Assembly: GCF_013393365.1 (NCBI RefSeq)
Contig: NZ_AP022321.1
Coordinates: 654,001-718,000 of the forward strand
DNA length: 64,000 nucleotides
Direction of reading: 5' to 3'
Source of the DNA: Veillonella nakazawae
Lineage (GTDB): Bacteria > Bacillota > Negativicutes > Veillonellales > Veillonellaceae
Position numbers and translations under genes: made by a program. Shown here one piece after another: positions 9,908 to 19,461 of the stretch; positions within the stretch are counted from its first letter, which is position 1; the number at the start of each line of letters is the position of its first letter. The notes beneath the pieces are model-generated. The model had not been told where the DNA came from. It worked only from the letters and a program-made list of their open reading frames with translations, and did not search any database.

Positions 9908-11413
9908 ATGGTGATAGACATCAAAGACCGCGTTAAATGTGCGGCCCTCCAAGGTAAAATTGTCACTGCTTATGATGCAGCTCTTTTGATTAACCCTAAC
10001 GATAAAGTTGGTATTTCCGGCTTTACTCCATCTGGTTATGCAAAAGCAGTGCCATTGGCATTGGCAGAAAGAATGGAAAAAGAACCATTCAAAATTGATT
10101 TGTGGACAGGTGCTTCCGTAGGTGATGAAGCTGATGGCGCGTTAACTCGTGCTAACGGTATCAATCGTCGTTTCCCATATCAAACAAATGGGGATACACG
10201 TAAAGCCTTAAATAGCGGTGCTGTTAAATACATTGATATGCATTTAAGCACAATGGCACAAAATGTTCGCTATGGTTTCTTTGGTGATTTAGACGTAGCA
10301 ATTATTGAAGCTGCACAAATCAACGAAGATGGCTCCATTGTTCCAACTACATCTGTTGGTAACTCTCCAACATTTGTTAGCCAAGCTAAAAAAGTTATCG
10401 TAGAAGTGAATGTATCCCAACCACTTTCCTTGGTAGGTATGCATGATATCTATGAACCACTCGATCCACCACATCGTAAACCAATTCCATTGGAAACACC
10501 TGGTGATCGTATTGGTACTGAAGCAATTCCTTGTGACCCAAGTAAAATTGTTGCAGTAGTACCTTGTGATGTTCCTGATACAACAAGACCTTTGGCACCT
10601 ATCGATGATGATGCAAAAGCAATGAGTCAACACCTTATCAAATTCTTCGAACAAGAAATTGCAGAAGGTCGTTTGCCTAAAAACTTGCTTCCATTACAAT
10701 CTGGTGTAGGTTCCGTAGCGAATGCTGTAATCAGTGGTCTTGCTAAAGGCCCATTCACAGATTTGTCCATCTATACAGAAGTAATCCAAGATGGTATGTT
10801 CGACTTGATCGATGCTGGTAAAGTAACTGTATGTTCTGGTACTGCATTAAGTCCTTCTCCAGATGGGTTGAAACGTTTCTATGCGAATATTGATGAATAC
10901 CGTAAAAAAATCATTCTTCGCCCACAAGAAATTTCCAACAACCCTGGTATTGCTCGCCGTATTGGTGTCATTGCCATGAATACCGCTATCGAATTTGATA
11001 TTTTTGGCAATGTAAACTCTACTCATATTATGGGGAGCAAAATGATGAATGGTGTTGGTGGTTCTGGTGACTTTGCACGTAGTGCTTATCTCACTATCTT
11101 CTGCACTAACTCCGTTGCTAAAAATGGCGACATCAGTTCTATCGTTCCATATGTATCTCATGTGGATCACCCAGAACATGACACTATGATTTTCTGTACA
11201 GAACAAGGTGTTGCTGACTGCCGTGGTTTGAGCCCAGTGGAAAGAGCTCGTTTGATCATTGAAAAATGTGCTCACCCAGACTACAAACCTATGTTAACTG
11301 AATACCTAGAAAAAGCATTAGCTGCAACAAAGAATGCCCATACACCTATGTTGCTTGATGAAGCTCTTTCTTGGCATAAACGCTTCACAGAAACTGGAAG
11401 CATGAAAAAATAA
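9908..11413 (+). CDS. Acetyl-CoA hydrolase/transferase family CoA transferase (propionyl-CoA:succinate type)
   Basis: Moves CoA between acyl groups. From its place at the head of the methylmalonyl pathway the likely reaction is propionyl-CoA + succinate to propionate + succinyl-CoA. The catalytic glutamate that forms the glutamyl-CoA thioester is in YTEVIQDGM (E291, codon 10778-10780). The glycine-rich GGSGDFARSA segment of the family is present near residue 385. I start at ATG 9908 because AAAGGAG lies six bases before it, giving 501 aa; an in-frame ATG at 9884 has no such site. Acetate or butyrate specificity cannot be excluded from sequence. Confidence 0.9.
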   Translation: MVIDIKDRVKCAALQGKIVTAYDAALLINPNDKVGISGFTPSGYAKAVPLALAERMEKEPFKIDLWTGASVGDEADGALTRANGINRRFPYQTNGDTRKALNSGAVKYIDMHLSTMAQNVRYGFFGDLDVAIIEAAQINEDGSIVPTTSVGNSPTFVSQAKKVIVEVNVSQPLSLVGMHDIYEPLDPPHRKPIPLETPGDRIGTEAIPCDPSKIVAVVPCDVPDTTRPLAPIDDDAKAMSQHLIKFFEQEIAEGRLPKNLLPLQSGVGSVANAVISGLAKGPFTDLSIYTEVIQDGMFDLIDAGKVTVCSGTALSPSPDGLKRFYANIDEYRKKIILRPQEISNNPGIARRIGVIAMNTAIEFDIFGNVNSTHIMGSKMMNGVGGSGDFARSAYLTIFCTNSVAKNGDISSIVPYVSHVDHPEHDTMIFCTEQGVADCRGLSPVERARLIIEKCAHPDYKPMLTEYLEKALAATKNAHTPMLLDEALSWHKRFTETGSMKK

Positions 11414-11441
11414 CCTGTTTTTTTAGGAGGATGATGAAAAC

Positions 11442-13088
11442 ATGGCTTACGAAAACTTAAAAGCCCAAATTGCTGAGTACAACAAACTTTGTGACGAAAA
11501 AAGTGCAAAAACTCCAGAACGTCAAAATTTAAAATACAACCGTGTATATACACCAGTTGATATCGAAGGTTTTGACTATGAACGTGATTTGGGTATGCCT
11601 GGCGAATTCCCTTACACTCGTGGCGTACAACCTACTATGTACCGTGGTCGTTTCTGGACAATGCGTATGTATGCAGGCTTCGCTACAGCAGAAGAATCTA
11701 ACAAACGTTACCGCTACCTAATCGAGTCTGGTGCAACTGGTCTTTCCTGTGCATTCGACTTACCTACACAAATTGGTTATGACTCCGACGATGCAGTTGC
11801 AGAAGGCGAAGTTGGTAAAGTAGGTGTAGCGATTGACTCCTTGGCAGATATGGAAATCTTGTTCGACGGCATCGATCTTGGTAAAGTATCCACATCCATG
11901 ACAATCAACGCTCCAGCATCCGTTTTGTTGGCAATGTATATCGCAGTAGCTGAAAAACAAGGCGTACCTTCCACAGAATTGAAAGGTACAATTCAAAATG
12001 ATATTTTGAAAGAATACGCAGCTCGTGGTACTTACATTTTCCCACCAAAACCATCCATGCGTTTGATTACTAATATCTTCGAATATTGTTCTCAAAATGT
12101 TCCAAAATGGAACACAATCTCCATCTCCGGTTACCATATCCGTGAAGCAGGTTCCACAGCAGCTCAAGAAATCGCATTTACAATTGCTGATGGTATCGCA
12201 TACGTAGAAGCAGCTTTGAAAGCTGGTCTTGATGTTGATACATTCGCTGGTCGTCTTTCCTTCTTCTGGAATGCTCATAACAACGTACTTGAAGAAGTTG
12301 CTAAATTCCGTGCATCCCGCCGTTTATGGGCAACAATCATGAAAGAACGTTTTGGTGCTAAAAAACCAAAATCCATGATGCTTCGTGTACATACTCAAAC
12401 AGCTGGTTCCATGTTGACTGCACAACAAGTTGATAACAACATCGTTCGTGTTGCTCTTCAAACTGCAGCTGCTGTAATGGGCGGTACTCAATCCTTACAT
12501 ACAAACTCCCGTGACGAAGCGTTGGCTCTTCCTACAGAAGCATCTGTACAAGTAGCTCTTCGTACACAACAAATCGTGGCTTACGAATCTGGTTTAGCTG
12601 ACGTAGTTGACCCATTGGGCGGTTCCTACTATGTAGAAGCTATGACTAACGCTATCTATGACGAAGCTATGGCATACATCAAGAAAATTGATGAAATGGG
12701 CGGCGCTGTAGTAGCAATCGAAAAAGGCTACATCCAAAAAGAAATTCAAGAATCCGCTTACAAATGGCAAATGGAAGTTGAATCTGGCTTGCGCACAATC
12801 GTTGGCGTAAACAAATTCCAAGTTGAAGAAGAAGCTCCAAAAGACTTACTTCGCGTAGATGCTTCCGTTGGTGTTAACCAATCCAAGAAAACTCAAGCAG
12901 TTCGCGCTAACCGCGATCAAGCAGCAGTTGATAAAGCATTAGCAGCTCTTAAAGCTGGTGCAGCTGATGAAAACGTTAACTTGATGCCATTAATTCTTGA
13001 TGCAGTTAAAACATATGCTACTTTGGGTGAAATTTGTAATGTATTGCGCGAAGTATTCGGTGAATACGAAGCTCATTCCACATTATAA
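11442..13088 (+). CDS. Methylmalonyl-CoA mutase, large (catalytic) subunit
   Basis: Catalytic TIM-barrel part of adenosylcobalamin-dependent methylmalonyl-CoA mutase, which interconverts succinyl-CoA and (R)-methylmalonyl-CoA. The substrate-channel segment [22 protein letters not shown] near residues 60-80 is characteristic, as are SFFWNAHNN near 270 and RVHTQTAGS near 312. The protein is 548 aa and ends before any B12-binding domain, which is encoded separately by the next gene. This split form is typical of archaea and several anaerobic Firmicutes, unlike the fused MutB of Propionibacterium or E. coli. AGGAGG precedes the start. Confidence 0.96.
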   Translation: MAYENLKAQIAEYNKLCDEKSAKTPERQNLKYNRVYTPVDIEGFDYERDLGMPGEFPYTRGVQPTMYRGRFWTMRMYAGFATAEESNKRYRYLIESGATGLSCAFDLPTQIGYDSDDAVAEGEVGKVGVAIDSLADMEILFDGIDLGKVSTSMTINAPASVLLAMYIAVAEKQGVPSTELKGTIQNDILKEYAARGTYIFPPKPSMRLITNIFEYCSQNVPKWNTISISGYHIREAGSTAAQEIAFTIADGIAYVEAALKAGLDVDTFAGRLSFFWNAHNNVLEEVAKFRASRRLWATIMKERFGAKKPKSMMLRVHTQTAGSMLTAQQVDNNIVRVALQTAAAVMGGTQSLHTNSRDEALALPTEASVQVALRTQQIVAYESGLADVVDPLGGSYYVEAMTNAIYDEAMAYIKKIDEMGGAVVAIEKGYIQKEIQESAYKWQMEVESGLRTIVGVNKFQVEEEAPKDLLRVDASVGVNQSKKTQAVRANRDQAAVDKALAALKAGAADENVNLMPLILDAVKTYATLGEICNVLREVFGEYEAHSTL

Positions 13089-13116
13089 TATCGGCTAATT
13101 TCGGAGGTAATTAATC

Positions 13117-13512
13117 ATGGCAGAAAAACGTATTAGAGTAATCGTAGCAAAACCAGGTCTTGATGGTCATGACCGTGGTGCAAAAGTAGTAGCACGCGCA
13201 CTTCGCGATGCTGGTTTCGAAGTAATCTACACTGGTCTTCGTCAAACTCCAGAACAAATCGTAGAAGCAGCTCTTTCTGAAGACGTTAATGTAGTTGCAT
13301 TATCCCTTCTTTCCGGTGCTCATAACACATTGTTCCCTAAAATTGTTGAACTTTTGAAAGAAAAAGGCATGGGCGATGTACTTGTAATCGGTGGTGGCGT
13401 TATTCCTGACGCTGATATCCCTGGCTTGAAAAAAGCTGGCGTAGCAGCAGTATTCACACCTGGTACACCAACTGGCGATATCGTTAAATTCATCAACGAA
13501 AACGTTAAATAA
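13117..13512 (+). CDS. Methylmalonyl-CoA mutase, small cobalamin-binding subunit
   Basis: Stand-alone B12-binding domain of 131 aa. The DxHxxG motif is DGHDRG at residues 16-21, so H18 should be the lower axial ligand to cobalt. SLLSG near residue 63 and VIGGGVIP near 88 complete the signature of base-off/His-on cobalamin proteins. It works with the 548-aa subunit encoded 28 bp upstream. GGAGGT precedes the ATG. Confidence 0.96.
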   Translation: MAEKRIRVIVAKPGLDGHDRGAKVVARALRDAGFEVIYTGLRQTPEQIVEAALSEDVNVVALSLLSGAHNTLFPKIVELLKEKGMGDVLVIGGGVIPDADIPGLKKAGVAAVFTPGTPTGDIVKFINENVK

Positions 13513-13525
13513 TTAATTGGGCAAG

Positions 13526-13558
13526 AGAGGGGTTGAACTAAATGGTTGACTCCCCTCT
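13526..13558 (+). promoter_or_regulatory. Intercistronic hairpin between mutase and meaB
   Basis: AGAGGGG (13526-13532) and CCCCTCT (13552-13558) form a GC-rich 7-bp stem, flanked by GGG and CCC that could extend it. No T-run follows, so it may be an mRNA stabiliser or processing site that sets mutase above meaB expression (inference) rather than a terminator. Confidence 0.5.
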
Positions 13559-13590
13559 ATTCCCATATTTTAAGATAGGTGGTGAGGCGA

Positions 13591-14529
13591 GTGGATTTAG
13601 TTAAAGAACTTTTTGAAGGTTCCCGACTAGCCTTAGCACGGTCCATAACAGCTGTAGAAAACGAGTATGAAAATGCCATTGATATTATGAAGGCAATTTA
13701 CCCTAAAACAGGAAATGCACGTATTCTCGGTATTACTGGGGCCCCTGGTGCTGGTAAAAGTACTTTGACTGATAAAGTTGTTAAACATTATCTAGATCAA
13801 GGTAAAAAAATCGGCATCGTTGCCATCGACCCAACAAGCCCATTCTCTGGTGGTGCTATCTTGGGGGACCGTATTCGAATGAATGATTTGACATTAAATG
13901 AAAATGTATTTATTCGAAGCATGGGCACGCGTGGTAGTCTTGGTGGTTTATCCAAAAAGACTGCGGACGTTGTAAAACTCATGGATGCCTTTGGCATGGA
14001 TTTAGTAATCATTGAAACAGTAGGTGTAGGTCAATCCGAAGTAGATATCGTTAAAAATGCAGATACTACATTGGTAGTACTTGTTCCTGGTCTCGGTGAT
14101 GATATCCAAGCTATCAAAGCGGGTATTCTTGAAATTGGCGATGTATTTGCTATCAATAAAGCTGACCGAGATGGTTGTGATCGTTTGAATGTAGAAATTG
14201 AAATGATGCTTGACCTAGACTCTCGTGAAGTAAAATGGCGCCCACCAATTAAGCGCACAATTGCTAGCAAGGACCAAGGCGTAGATGAACTCATCGACGC
14301 TTTAGATGAACATTTTGAGTATCTTGAAGATTCTGGTGAATTGGAATCTCGTCGGGCAGAACGTACTCGTGATGAAATCATCGCAATGATTAATGAACAA
14401 ATTGGTCGTTATGTAGCTGATAAAATCGTTACAAGCGACGAATTTAATAGCCAAGTGGCAGCTGTTAATGAACGCGAAAGCGATCCATACACAGTTGTTA
14501 ACGGCGTAATGACAAGCGTGCTAAAGTAG
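13591..14529 (+). CDS. meaB: Methylmalonyl-CoA mutase-associated GTPase MeaB (ArgK family)
   Basis: G3E-type GTPase that gates cobalamin loading of methylmalonyl-CoA mutase and rescues the inactivated enzyme. The P-loop GAPGAGKST is at residues 50-58; ETVGVGQSE is the switch/Walker B region and NKADRDG the base-recognition motif. I choose GTG 13591 because GGTGAGG lies directly upstream; the in-frame GTG codons at 13579 and 13582 overlap that site. This gives 312 aa. It sits between the mutase and the epimerase, fitting its chaperone role. Confidence 0.95.
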   Translation: MDLVKELFEGSRLALARSITAVENEYENAIDIMKAIYPKTGNARILGITGAPGAGKSTLTDKVVKHYLDQGKKIGIVAIDPTSPFSGGAILGDRIRMNDLTLNENVFIRSMGTRGSLGGLSKKTADVVKLMDAFGMDLVIIETVGVGQSEVDIVKNADTTLVVLVPGLGDDIQAIKAGILEIGDVFAINKADRDGCDRLNVEIEMMLDLDSREVKWRPPIKRTIASKDQGVDELIDALDEHFEYLEDSGELESRRAERTRDEIIAMINEQIGRYVADKIVTSDEFNSQVAAVNERESDPYTVVNGVMTSVLK

Positions 14530-14580
14530 ACGGCGACTACATAGCATTAGAGATTTAGCCTTGAAAAGGAGATAATCGAA

Positions 14581-15003
14581 ATGGCTTTTAAAGTATTACA
14601 AGTGGATCACATCGGTATTGGTGTTAATGATTTAGCAGCAACTAAAGAATTCTATAAAAATGCATTGGGTATTCAACATCTTCCAGAAGATGAAGTGGTT
14701 GAAGAACAAAAAGTAAAAGTATCCTTCTTCCCATGTGGCGATGCTGAACTTGAATTCTTAGAAACTACAACTCCAGATGGCCCTATCGGTAAATTCATCG
14801 AAAAAAATGGCGGTCGTGATGGTATCCAACACGTTGCATTGCGCGTTGATAATATTGAAAATGCTATTGCTGATTTGATGGCTAAAGGCGTTCGTATGAT
14901 TGACGAAAAACCTCGTTACGGTGCAGGCGGGTCCTCCATTGCTTTCTTACATCCAAAAGCAACAGGCGGCGTATTGCTTGAATTATGTCAACGTATGAAA
15001 TAA
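14581..15003 (+). CDS. mce: Methylmalonyl-CoA epimerase
   Basis: Vicinal-oxygen-chelate enzyme that converts (R)- to (S)-methylmalonyl-CoA, the form used by the decarboxylase. Two VOC repeats are visible: DHIGIGVNDL with metal ligand H10, and HVALRVDN with H84. The terminal metal ligand E134 is in LLELCQ. The length of 140 aa is typical. AAAGGAG precedes the ATG. It closes the mutase half of the pathway. Confidence 0.95.
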   Translation: MAFKVLQVDHIGIGVNDLAATKEFYKNALGIQHLPEDEVVEEQKVKVSFFPCGDAELEFLETTTPDGPIGKFIEKNGGRDGIQHVALRVDNIENAIADLMAKGVRMIDEKPRYGAGGSSIAFLHPKATGGVLLELCQRMK

Positions 15004-15091
15004 TACAGTATCCAATTCACATCATTATGTATGAGTAATAGATATACATATTCATATAATCACTAGTTATATATTAAATATGTATGCATGC

Positions 15092-15120
15092 TTGAACTTT
15101 AATTATTAATGAAATAAAAT
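15092..15120 (+). promoter_or_regulatory. Promoter for the decarboxylase genes
   Basis: TTGAAC at 15092-15097, a 17-bp spacer and TAAAAT at 15115-15120, in the 151-bp gap before mmdA. It would let the decarboxylase genes be transcribed independently of the mutase genes. Confidence 0.6.
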
Positions 15121-15154
15121 GATACTGTAACAAGTTTTATTTGGAGGTGCTATA

Positions 15155-16684
15155 ATGGCAACAGTGCAAGAAAAAATCGAGTTATTGCACGAAAAACTAG
15201 CTAAAGTTAAAGCTGGTGGCGGTGAAAAACGCGTTGAGAAACAACATGCTCAAGGCAAAATGACTGCTCGTGAACGTTTGGCTAAATTGTTCGATGATAA
15301 CTCTTTCGTTGAACTTGATCAATTTGTTAAACATCGTTGTGTTAACTTCGGTCAAGAAAAGAAAGAATTACCAGGCGAAGGTGTAGTAACTGGTTATGGT
15401 ACTATCGACGGTCGTTTAGTATATGCATTCGCACAAGACTTCACTGTAGAAGGTGGTTCTCTTGGTGAAATGCATGCTGCTAAAATCGTTAAAGTACAAC
15501 GTTTAGCAATGAAAATGGGTGCTCCTATCGTTGGTATCAATGATTCCGGCGGTGCTCGTATTCAAGAAGCAGTAGATGCGCTTGCTGGTTACGGTAAAAT
15601 TTTCTTTGAAAATACAAATGCATCTGGCGTTATTCCACAAATTTCCGTAATCATGGGCCCATGTGCAGGTGGTGCTGTATATTCTCCAGCATTAACTGAC
15701 TTCATCTACATGGTTAAACACACATCTCAAATGTTCATCACTGGTCCTGCAGTTATCAAATCTGTAACTGGTGAAGAAGTAACAGCTGAAGATCTTGGTG
15801 GTGCAATGGCTCACAACTCTGTGTCTGGTGTTGCTCACTTTGCAGCTGAAGATGAAGATGATTGCATCGCACAAATTCGCTACTTATTAGGCTTCTTGCC
15901 ATCCAATAATATGGAAGATGCTCCATTAGTAGATACTGGCGATGATCCAACTCGTGAAGACGAAGGCTTGAACAGCTTGTTGCCTGATAACAGTAACATG
16001 CCATACGACATGAAAGATGTTATCGCAGCTACTGTAGATAATGGTGAATACTATGAAGTACAACCATTCTATGCTACAAACATTATTACTTGTTTTGCAC
16101 GTTTTGACGGTCAATCCGTTGGTATCATTGCTAACCAACCAAAAGTAATGGCTGGTTGCTTGGACATCAATGCATCCGACAAATCTTCCCGTTTCATCCG
16201 TTTCTGTGATGCTTTCAATATTCCAATCGTTAACTTTGTTGACGTTCCTGGTTTCTTGCCTGGCACAAATCAAGAATGGGGCGGTATCATTCGTCATGGT
16301 GCTAAAATGTTGTATGCTTACTCTGAAGCTACAGTACCAAAAATTACTGTTATCACTCGTAAAGCATACGGCGGTTCTTACCTCGCTATGTGTTCCCAAG
16401 ATTTGGGCGCTGACCAAGTATACGCTTGGCCTACATCCGAAATCGCTGTAATGGGTCCTGCTGGTGCAGCTAACATTATCTTCAAGAAAGACGAAGATAA
16501 AGATGCTAAAACAGCAAAATACGTAGAAGAGTTCGCAACTCCATACAAAGCTGCAGAACGTGGCTTCGTAGACGTTGTAATCGAACCAAAACAAACTCGT
16601 CCAGCAGTTATCAACGCTTTGGCAATGCTTGCAAGCAAACGCGAAAACCGTGCTCCAAAGAAACATGGTAATATTCCATTATAA
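15155..16684 (+). CDS. mmdA: Methylmalonyl-CoA decarboxylase alpha subunit (carboxyltransferase)
   Basis: Cytoplasmic subunit that transfers the carboxyl group of (S)-methylmalonyl-CoA to biotin on MmdC, releasing propionyl-CoA. The N-half acyl-CoA site is marked by [20 protein letters not shown] near residues 128-147 and [11 protein letters not shown] near 168. The C-half has [20 protein letters not shown] near 363 and [11 protein letters not shown] near 407, the two oxyanion-hole regions of carboxyltransferases. The length of 509 aa is as in the Veillonella enzyme. A GGAGGTG site precedes the ATG. Confidence 0.97.
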   Translation: MATVQEKIELLHEKLAKVKAGGGEKRVEKQHAQGKMTARERLAKLFDDNSFVELDQFVKHRCVNFGQEKKELPGEGVVTGYGTIDGRLVYAFAQDFTVEGGSLGEMHAAKIVKVQRLAMKMGAPIVGINDSGGARIQEAVDALAGYGKIFFENTNASGVIPQISVIMGPCAGGAVYSPALTDFIYMVKHTSQMFITGPAVIKSVTGEEVTAEDLGGAMAHNSVSGVAHFAAEDEDDCIAQIRYLLGFLPSNNMEDAPLVDTGDDPTREDEGLNSLLPDNSNMPYDMKDVIAATVDNGEYYEVQPFYATNIITCFARFDGQSVGIIANQPKVMAGCLDINASDKSSRFIRFCDAFNIPIVNFVDVPGFLPGTNQEWGGIIRHGAKMLYAYSEATVPKITVITRKAYGGSYLAMCSQDLGADQVYAWPTSEIAVMGPAGAANIIFKKDEDKDAKTAKYVEEFATPYKAAERGFVDVVIEPKQTRPAVINALAMLASKRENRAPKKHGNIPL

Positions 16685-16757
16685 TTCGTTTCGATAACAA
16701 GAACATCGAATTTGGGAGATACCTTTCTTTACTAATTTTTTAGAAAGGGGAATGATT

Positions 16758-17105
16758 ATGGAAGGACAAGCAGTTACTACCAATCCTTGGTTAATTATGG
16801 CCATTAATATGACAGTTGTATTTGTTGTGTTGATTCTTTTAGGTATTCTTATGGAAATCGTACATTTAATCGATCCAACTAAGAAAAAAAAAGAAGCACC
16901 TAAAACAGAACAAACTGTTGTAACGCCTGCAGCTACTCCAGTGGCTGCTCCAAGTGCATCCGCTCAAAATGAGGAAGAAGTAGTAGCAGCTATCGTAGGT
17001 GCCATTGTGGCGATGGGGTACTCATCTGAACAAATTGCATCTATCCGACCTACAGCAATCAGTGCTAAATGGCGCTTGGAAGGTCGTTTAAGCGGTAGAG
17101 GTTAA
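16758..17105 (+). CDS. mmdD: Methylmalonyl-CoA decarboxylase delta subunit
   Basis: Small membrane-anchor subunit that assembles the carboxyltransferase with the membrane pump. One N-terminal membrane helix (about residues 10-35) is followed by a Lys cluster, an Ala/Pro/Thr-rich linker and a conserved C-terminal domain ending RLEGRLSGRG. I start at ATG 16758 (MEGQAVTTN...) because AAAGGGG lies well placed upstream; the ATG at 16752 is too close. This gives 115 aa, the length of the described Veillonella protein. Confidence 0.96.
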   Translation: MEGQAVTTNPWLIMAINMTVVFVVLILLGILMEIVHLIDPTKKKKEAPKTEQTVVTPAATPVAAPSASAQNEEEVVAAIVGAIVAMGYSSEQIASIRPTAISAKWRLEGRLSGRG

Positions 17106-17128
17106 TAAAATTTTAGGAGGCATTTGTA

Positions 17129-17296
17129 ATGAGCAATGCTACAAAAACTAACGGTAAAGCTCCATCTCAAGATGTAGTAGCCGTAATCGTTGGTGCATTA
17201 GCGGCAATGGGTTATTCCGCTGATCAAATCGCGCATATCCGTCCAATCGTAAGCTATAATTGGAAAATGGAAGGCCGTTTGCGCGGTAGTCGATAA
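17129..17296 (+). CDS. mmdE: Methylmalonyl-CoA decarboxylase epsilon subunit (55 aa)
   Basis: Tiny subunit starting MSNATKTNGK and ending GRLRGSR, with AGGAGG before the ATG. Residues about 14-55 closely resemble the C-terminal domain of MmdD (VVAVIVGALAAMGYS versus VVAAIVGAIVAMGYS), so it looks like a duplicated delta C-terminus without the membrane helix. In the Veillonella enzyme this subunit stabilises the complex. It is too short for many gene callers and easily missed. Confidence 0.95.
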   Translation: MSNATKTNGKAPSQDVVAVIVGALAAMGYSADQIAHIRPIVSYNWKMEGRLRGSR

Positions 17297-17335
17297 GATT
17301 ATTGGCTTATTTAGATAATCGATAAGATTATCCAA
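17291..17335 (+). repeat. Direct repeat and small hairpin between mmdE and mmdC
   Basis: CGATAAGATTAT occurs at 17291-17302 and again at 17320-17331. GATAATC (17314-17320) can pair with GATTATC (17326-17332) around a 5-base loop. There is no T-run. It lies in the only sizeable gap (about 100 bp) between mmdE and mmdC. Confidence 0.5.
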
Positions 17336-17398
17336 TTTATATGTGTAATAAAAATTTATAAGTATTGTGTAGACATACACATTTTGGAGGAATTTAAG

Positions 17399-17782
17399 AT
17401 GAAAAAATTCAACGTTACAGTAAATGGTACAGCATATGATGTAGAAGTTAATGAAGTAAAAGGCGCAGCTCCTGCAGCAGCTCCAGCTCCAGCAGCAGCT
17501 CCAGCTCCTAAAGCAGCTCCTGCACCAGCACCAGCTCCAGCTGCAGCAGCAGCTCCAGTTCCAGCAGGTGCTGAAACTGTAAAAGCTCCAATGCCTGGTA
17601 AAATCTTATCTGTAGCAGTATCCGCTGGTCAAGCAGTTAAAAAAGGCGAAACTTTGTTGATTCTTGAAGCTATGAAAATGCAAAACGAAATCGCAGCTCC
17701 ACATGATGCTGTAGTTGCAGAAGTTCGCGTAGCTGCTAACCAAACTGTATCCACTGGCGACGACATGGTTGTTCTTGGTTAA
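17399..17782 (+). CDS. mmdC: Methylmalonyl-CoA decarboxylase gamma subunit (biotin carrier)
   Basis: Biotin carrier protein that shuttles the carboxyl group from MmdA to MmdB. The biotinylated lysine is K93 in EAMKM. Residues about 24-57 are almost only Ala and Pro, a flexible swinging-arm linker; the biotinyl domain follows. ATG 17399 has GGAGG upstream and gives 127 aa; an in-frame upstream ATG at 17384 falls before this site. Confidence 0.96.
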   Translation: MKKFNVTVNGTAYDVEVNEVKGAAPAAAPAPAAAPAPKAAPAPAPAPAAAAAPVPAGAETVKAPMPGKILSVAVSAGQAVKKGETLLILEAMKMQNEIAAPHDAVVAEVRVAANQTVSTGDDMVVLG

Positions 17783-17852
17783 TACCAAGTTTTGTGTGGC
17801 GCGGCTAGTCCGCGTCATATAAAAATTTTATATTTGTGAAAGGGGAACGCAT

Positions 17853-18974
17853 ATGGAGGCTTTTGCTGTTGCGATTCAATCCGTTATTAATGATAGCGGG
17901 TTCCTCGCATTTACAACAGGCAATGCTATTATGATTCTTGTAGGTTTGATCCTATTGTACTTGGCATTTGCTAAAGAGTTTGAACCATTATTGTTGGGTC
18001 CGATTGCGTTTGGTTGTGTACTTGCTAATATTCCTCGTAATGGCTTCGAAGAAGGCGTTATGGCTCTTATTAGTGCAGGTATCTCTCAAGAAATCTTCCC
18101 ACCTTTAATTTTCCTTGGTGTAGGTGCAATGACTGACTTTGGTCCACTCATTGCTAATCCTAAAACATTGCTTTTAGGTGCTGCTGCTCAAATCGGCGTA
18201 TTCGTTGCTTTAGGTGGCGCAATGATGCTTGGCTTTACTGCTCAAGAAGCAGCTGCTATCGGTATCATCGGTGGTGCCGACGGCCCTACATCCATTTACT
18301 TGGCTACTAAGTTAGCTCCTCATTTATTAGGTGCAATCGCGGTTGCCGCATATTCCTATATGTCCTTGGTACCGTTGATTCAACCACCTGTAATGAAATT
18401 ATTCACTACGCAAAAAGAACGCGAAATTGTTATGGAACAATTGCGTGACGTTACACGTTTTGAAAGAATCGTATTCCCAATTGTTGCAACGATCTTCATT
18501 TCCTTATTGCTTCCTTCCATTACATCTCTTTTAGGTATGTTGATGTTAGGTAACTTGTTCCGTGAATCTGGCGTAACTGAACGTTTGTCTGATACATCTC
18601 AAAATGCGTTGATCAATACTGTTACAATCTTCTTGGCAACTGGTACTGGTTTAACAATGAGTGCGGAACACTTCTTAAGCGTACAAACAATTCTTATTAT
18701 TTGCTTAGGCTTAGTTGCATTTATCGGTGGTACTGCTGGTGGCGTATTGTTCGGTAAATTGATGAGCTTAGTTGATGGTGGTAAAACAAATCCACTTATT
18801 GGTTCTGCCGGTGTATCCGCAGTTCCAATGGCGGCTCGCGTATCTCAAGTAGTAGGTGCGAAAGCTAACCCAGCTAACTTCTTGCTCATGCATGCTATGG
18901 GTCCTAACGTAGCTGGCGTTATTGGTACAGCAGTAGCAGCAGGTACAATGCTTGCTATGTTGTCTAGCCATTAA
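17853..18974 (+). CDS. mmdB: Methylmalonyl-CoA decarboxylase beta subunit (Na+ pump)
   Basis: Membrane subunit that decarboxylates carboxybiotin and couples this to Na+ export. About nine or more hydrophobic segments span 373 aa. The family hallmark [17 protein letters not shown] is near residues 140-156, with D143 as the Na+-translocating aspartate counterpart. [14 protein letters not shown] near 315 is another conserved re-entrant region. It is the last gene of the mmd locus and is preceded by AAAGGGG. Confidence 0.97.
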   Translation: MEAFAVAIQSVINDSGFLAFTTGNAIMILVGLILLYLAFAKEFEPLLLGPIAFGCVLANIPRNGFEEGVMALISAGISQEIFPPLIFLGVGAMTDFGPLIANPKTLLLGAAAQIGVFVALGGAMMLGFTAQEAAAIGIIGGADGPTSIYLATKLAPHLLGAIAVAAYSYMSLVPLIQPPVMKLFTTQKEREIVMEQLRDVTRFERIVFPIVATIFISLLLPSITSLLGMLMLGNLFRESGVTERLSDTSQNALINTVTIFLATGTGLTMSAEHFLSVQTILIICLGLVAFIGGTAGGVLFGKLMSLVDGGKTNPLIGSAGVSAVPMAARVSQVVGAKANPANFLLMHAMGPNVAGVIGTAVAAGTMLAMLSSH

Positions 18975-18987
18975 TAATTAAATAATT

Positions 18988-19029
18988 ATTCACCAAGGTG
19001 TGCCTAATTAGGTACACCTATTGGTGAAT
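18988..19029. terminator. Long palindromic hairpin after mmdB
   Basis: ATTCACCAA (18988-18996) pairs with TTGGTGAAT (19021-19029), with inner GGTGT/ACACC pairing and a small bulge. The plus strand lacks a T-run after it, while the minus strand has one, so it may protect the mRNA 3' end rather than be a classic terminator. Confidence 0.55.
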
Positions 19030-19165
19030 AAAAAATCCCTTATAAATTATGTAATCATACATAAATAGGGTATATTTGCAATAAATGCTTTCAGATCGGT
19101 CATTAGGTGGTACAAGAATTCACACAATAACCTTCTAGTGCTTTGAATATAGTAGAGGTGGTCAC

Positions 19166-19423
19166 TTGTTATCAATTGAATTAAAAATACTGATTTGTTT
19201 TATTTGGGCATTTATTGTATTTTTTATTACTGCACTGATTATCGGTAATGAAGGAAAAGCCAAATGGTTTCAACGTAGAACTAAATATACTTGGTTTAAT
19301 CGCCGAGGGTTTTTAGGGGAAGCGTTATTTTTTGGCTATCCTAAAACTAAAGAGGGTTATGGTATAACTTTTTTGATGGCTTCTGCTATCTGTATTGTAG
19401 GCTATATTTTATATCTCATCTAA
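19166..19423 (+). CDS. Small two-helix membrane protein, intact copy (unknown function)
   Basis: 85 aa with a hydrophobic helix at about residues 7-27, a basic aromatic-rich middle (KWFQRRTKYTWFNRRG) and a second helix at about 66-85. I do not recognise the family. Start is TTG 19166 with AGAGGTGG upstream. It lies 38 bp before an SLC13 transporter, and the pair is repeated as a unit downstream, so a role as accessory to the transporter is plausible but not shown. Confidence 0.75.
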   Translation: MLSIELKILICFIWAFIVFFITALIIGNEGKAKWFQRRTKYTWFNRRGFLGEALFFGYPKTKEGYGITFLMASAICIVGYILYLI

Positions 19424-19461
19424 TGCAATCGGTGCATTTCTCTGAAGGGAGATGATGATGT

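Noticed and set aside
15926..16666. 246-aa open frame on the minus strand inside mmdA
   Set aside because: It is fully antisense to a certain gene, has no ribosome site or known motif, and its Cys/Phe/Trp-heavy composition is typical of a frame opposite a biased coding sequence.
17465..17570. Ala/Pro-rich low-complexity stretch in mmdC as an assembly error
   Set aside because: Such linkers are normal in biotin carrier subunits and the frame stays intact through to the EAMKM site.
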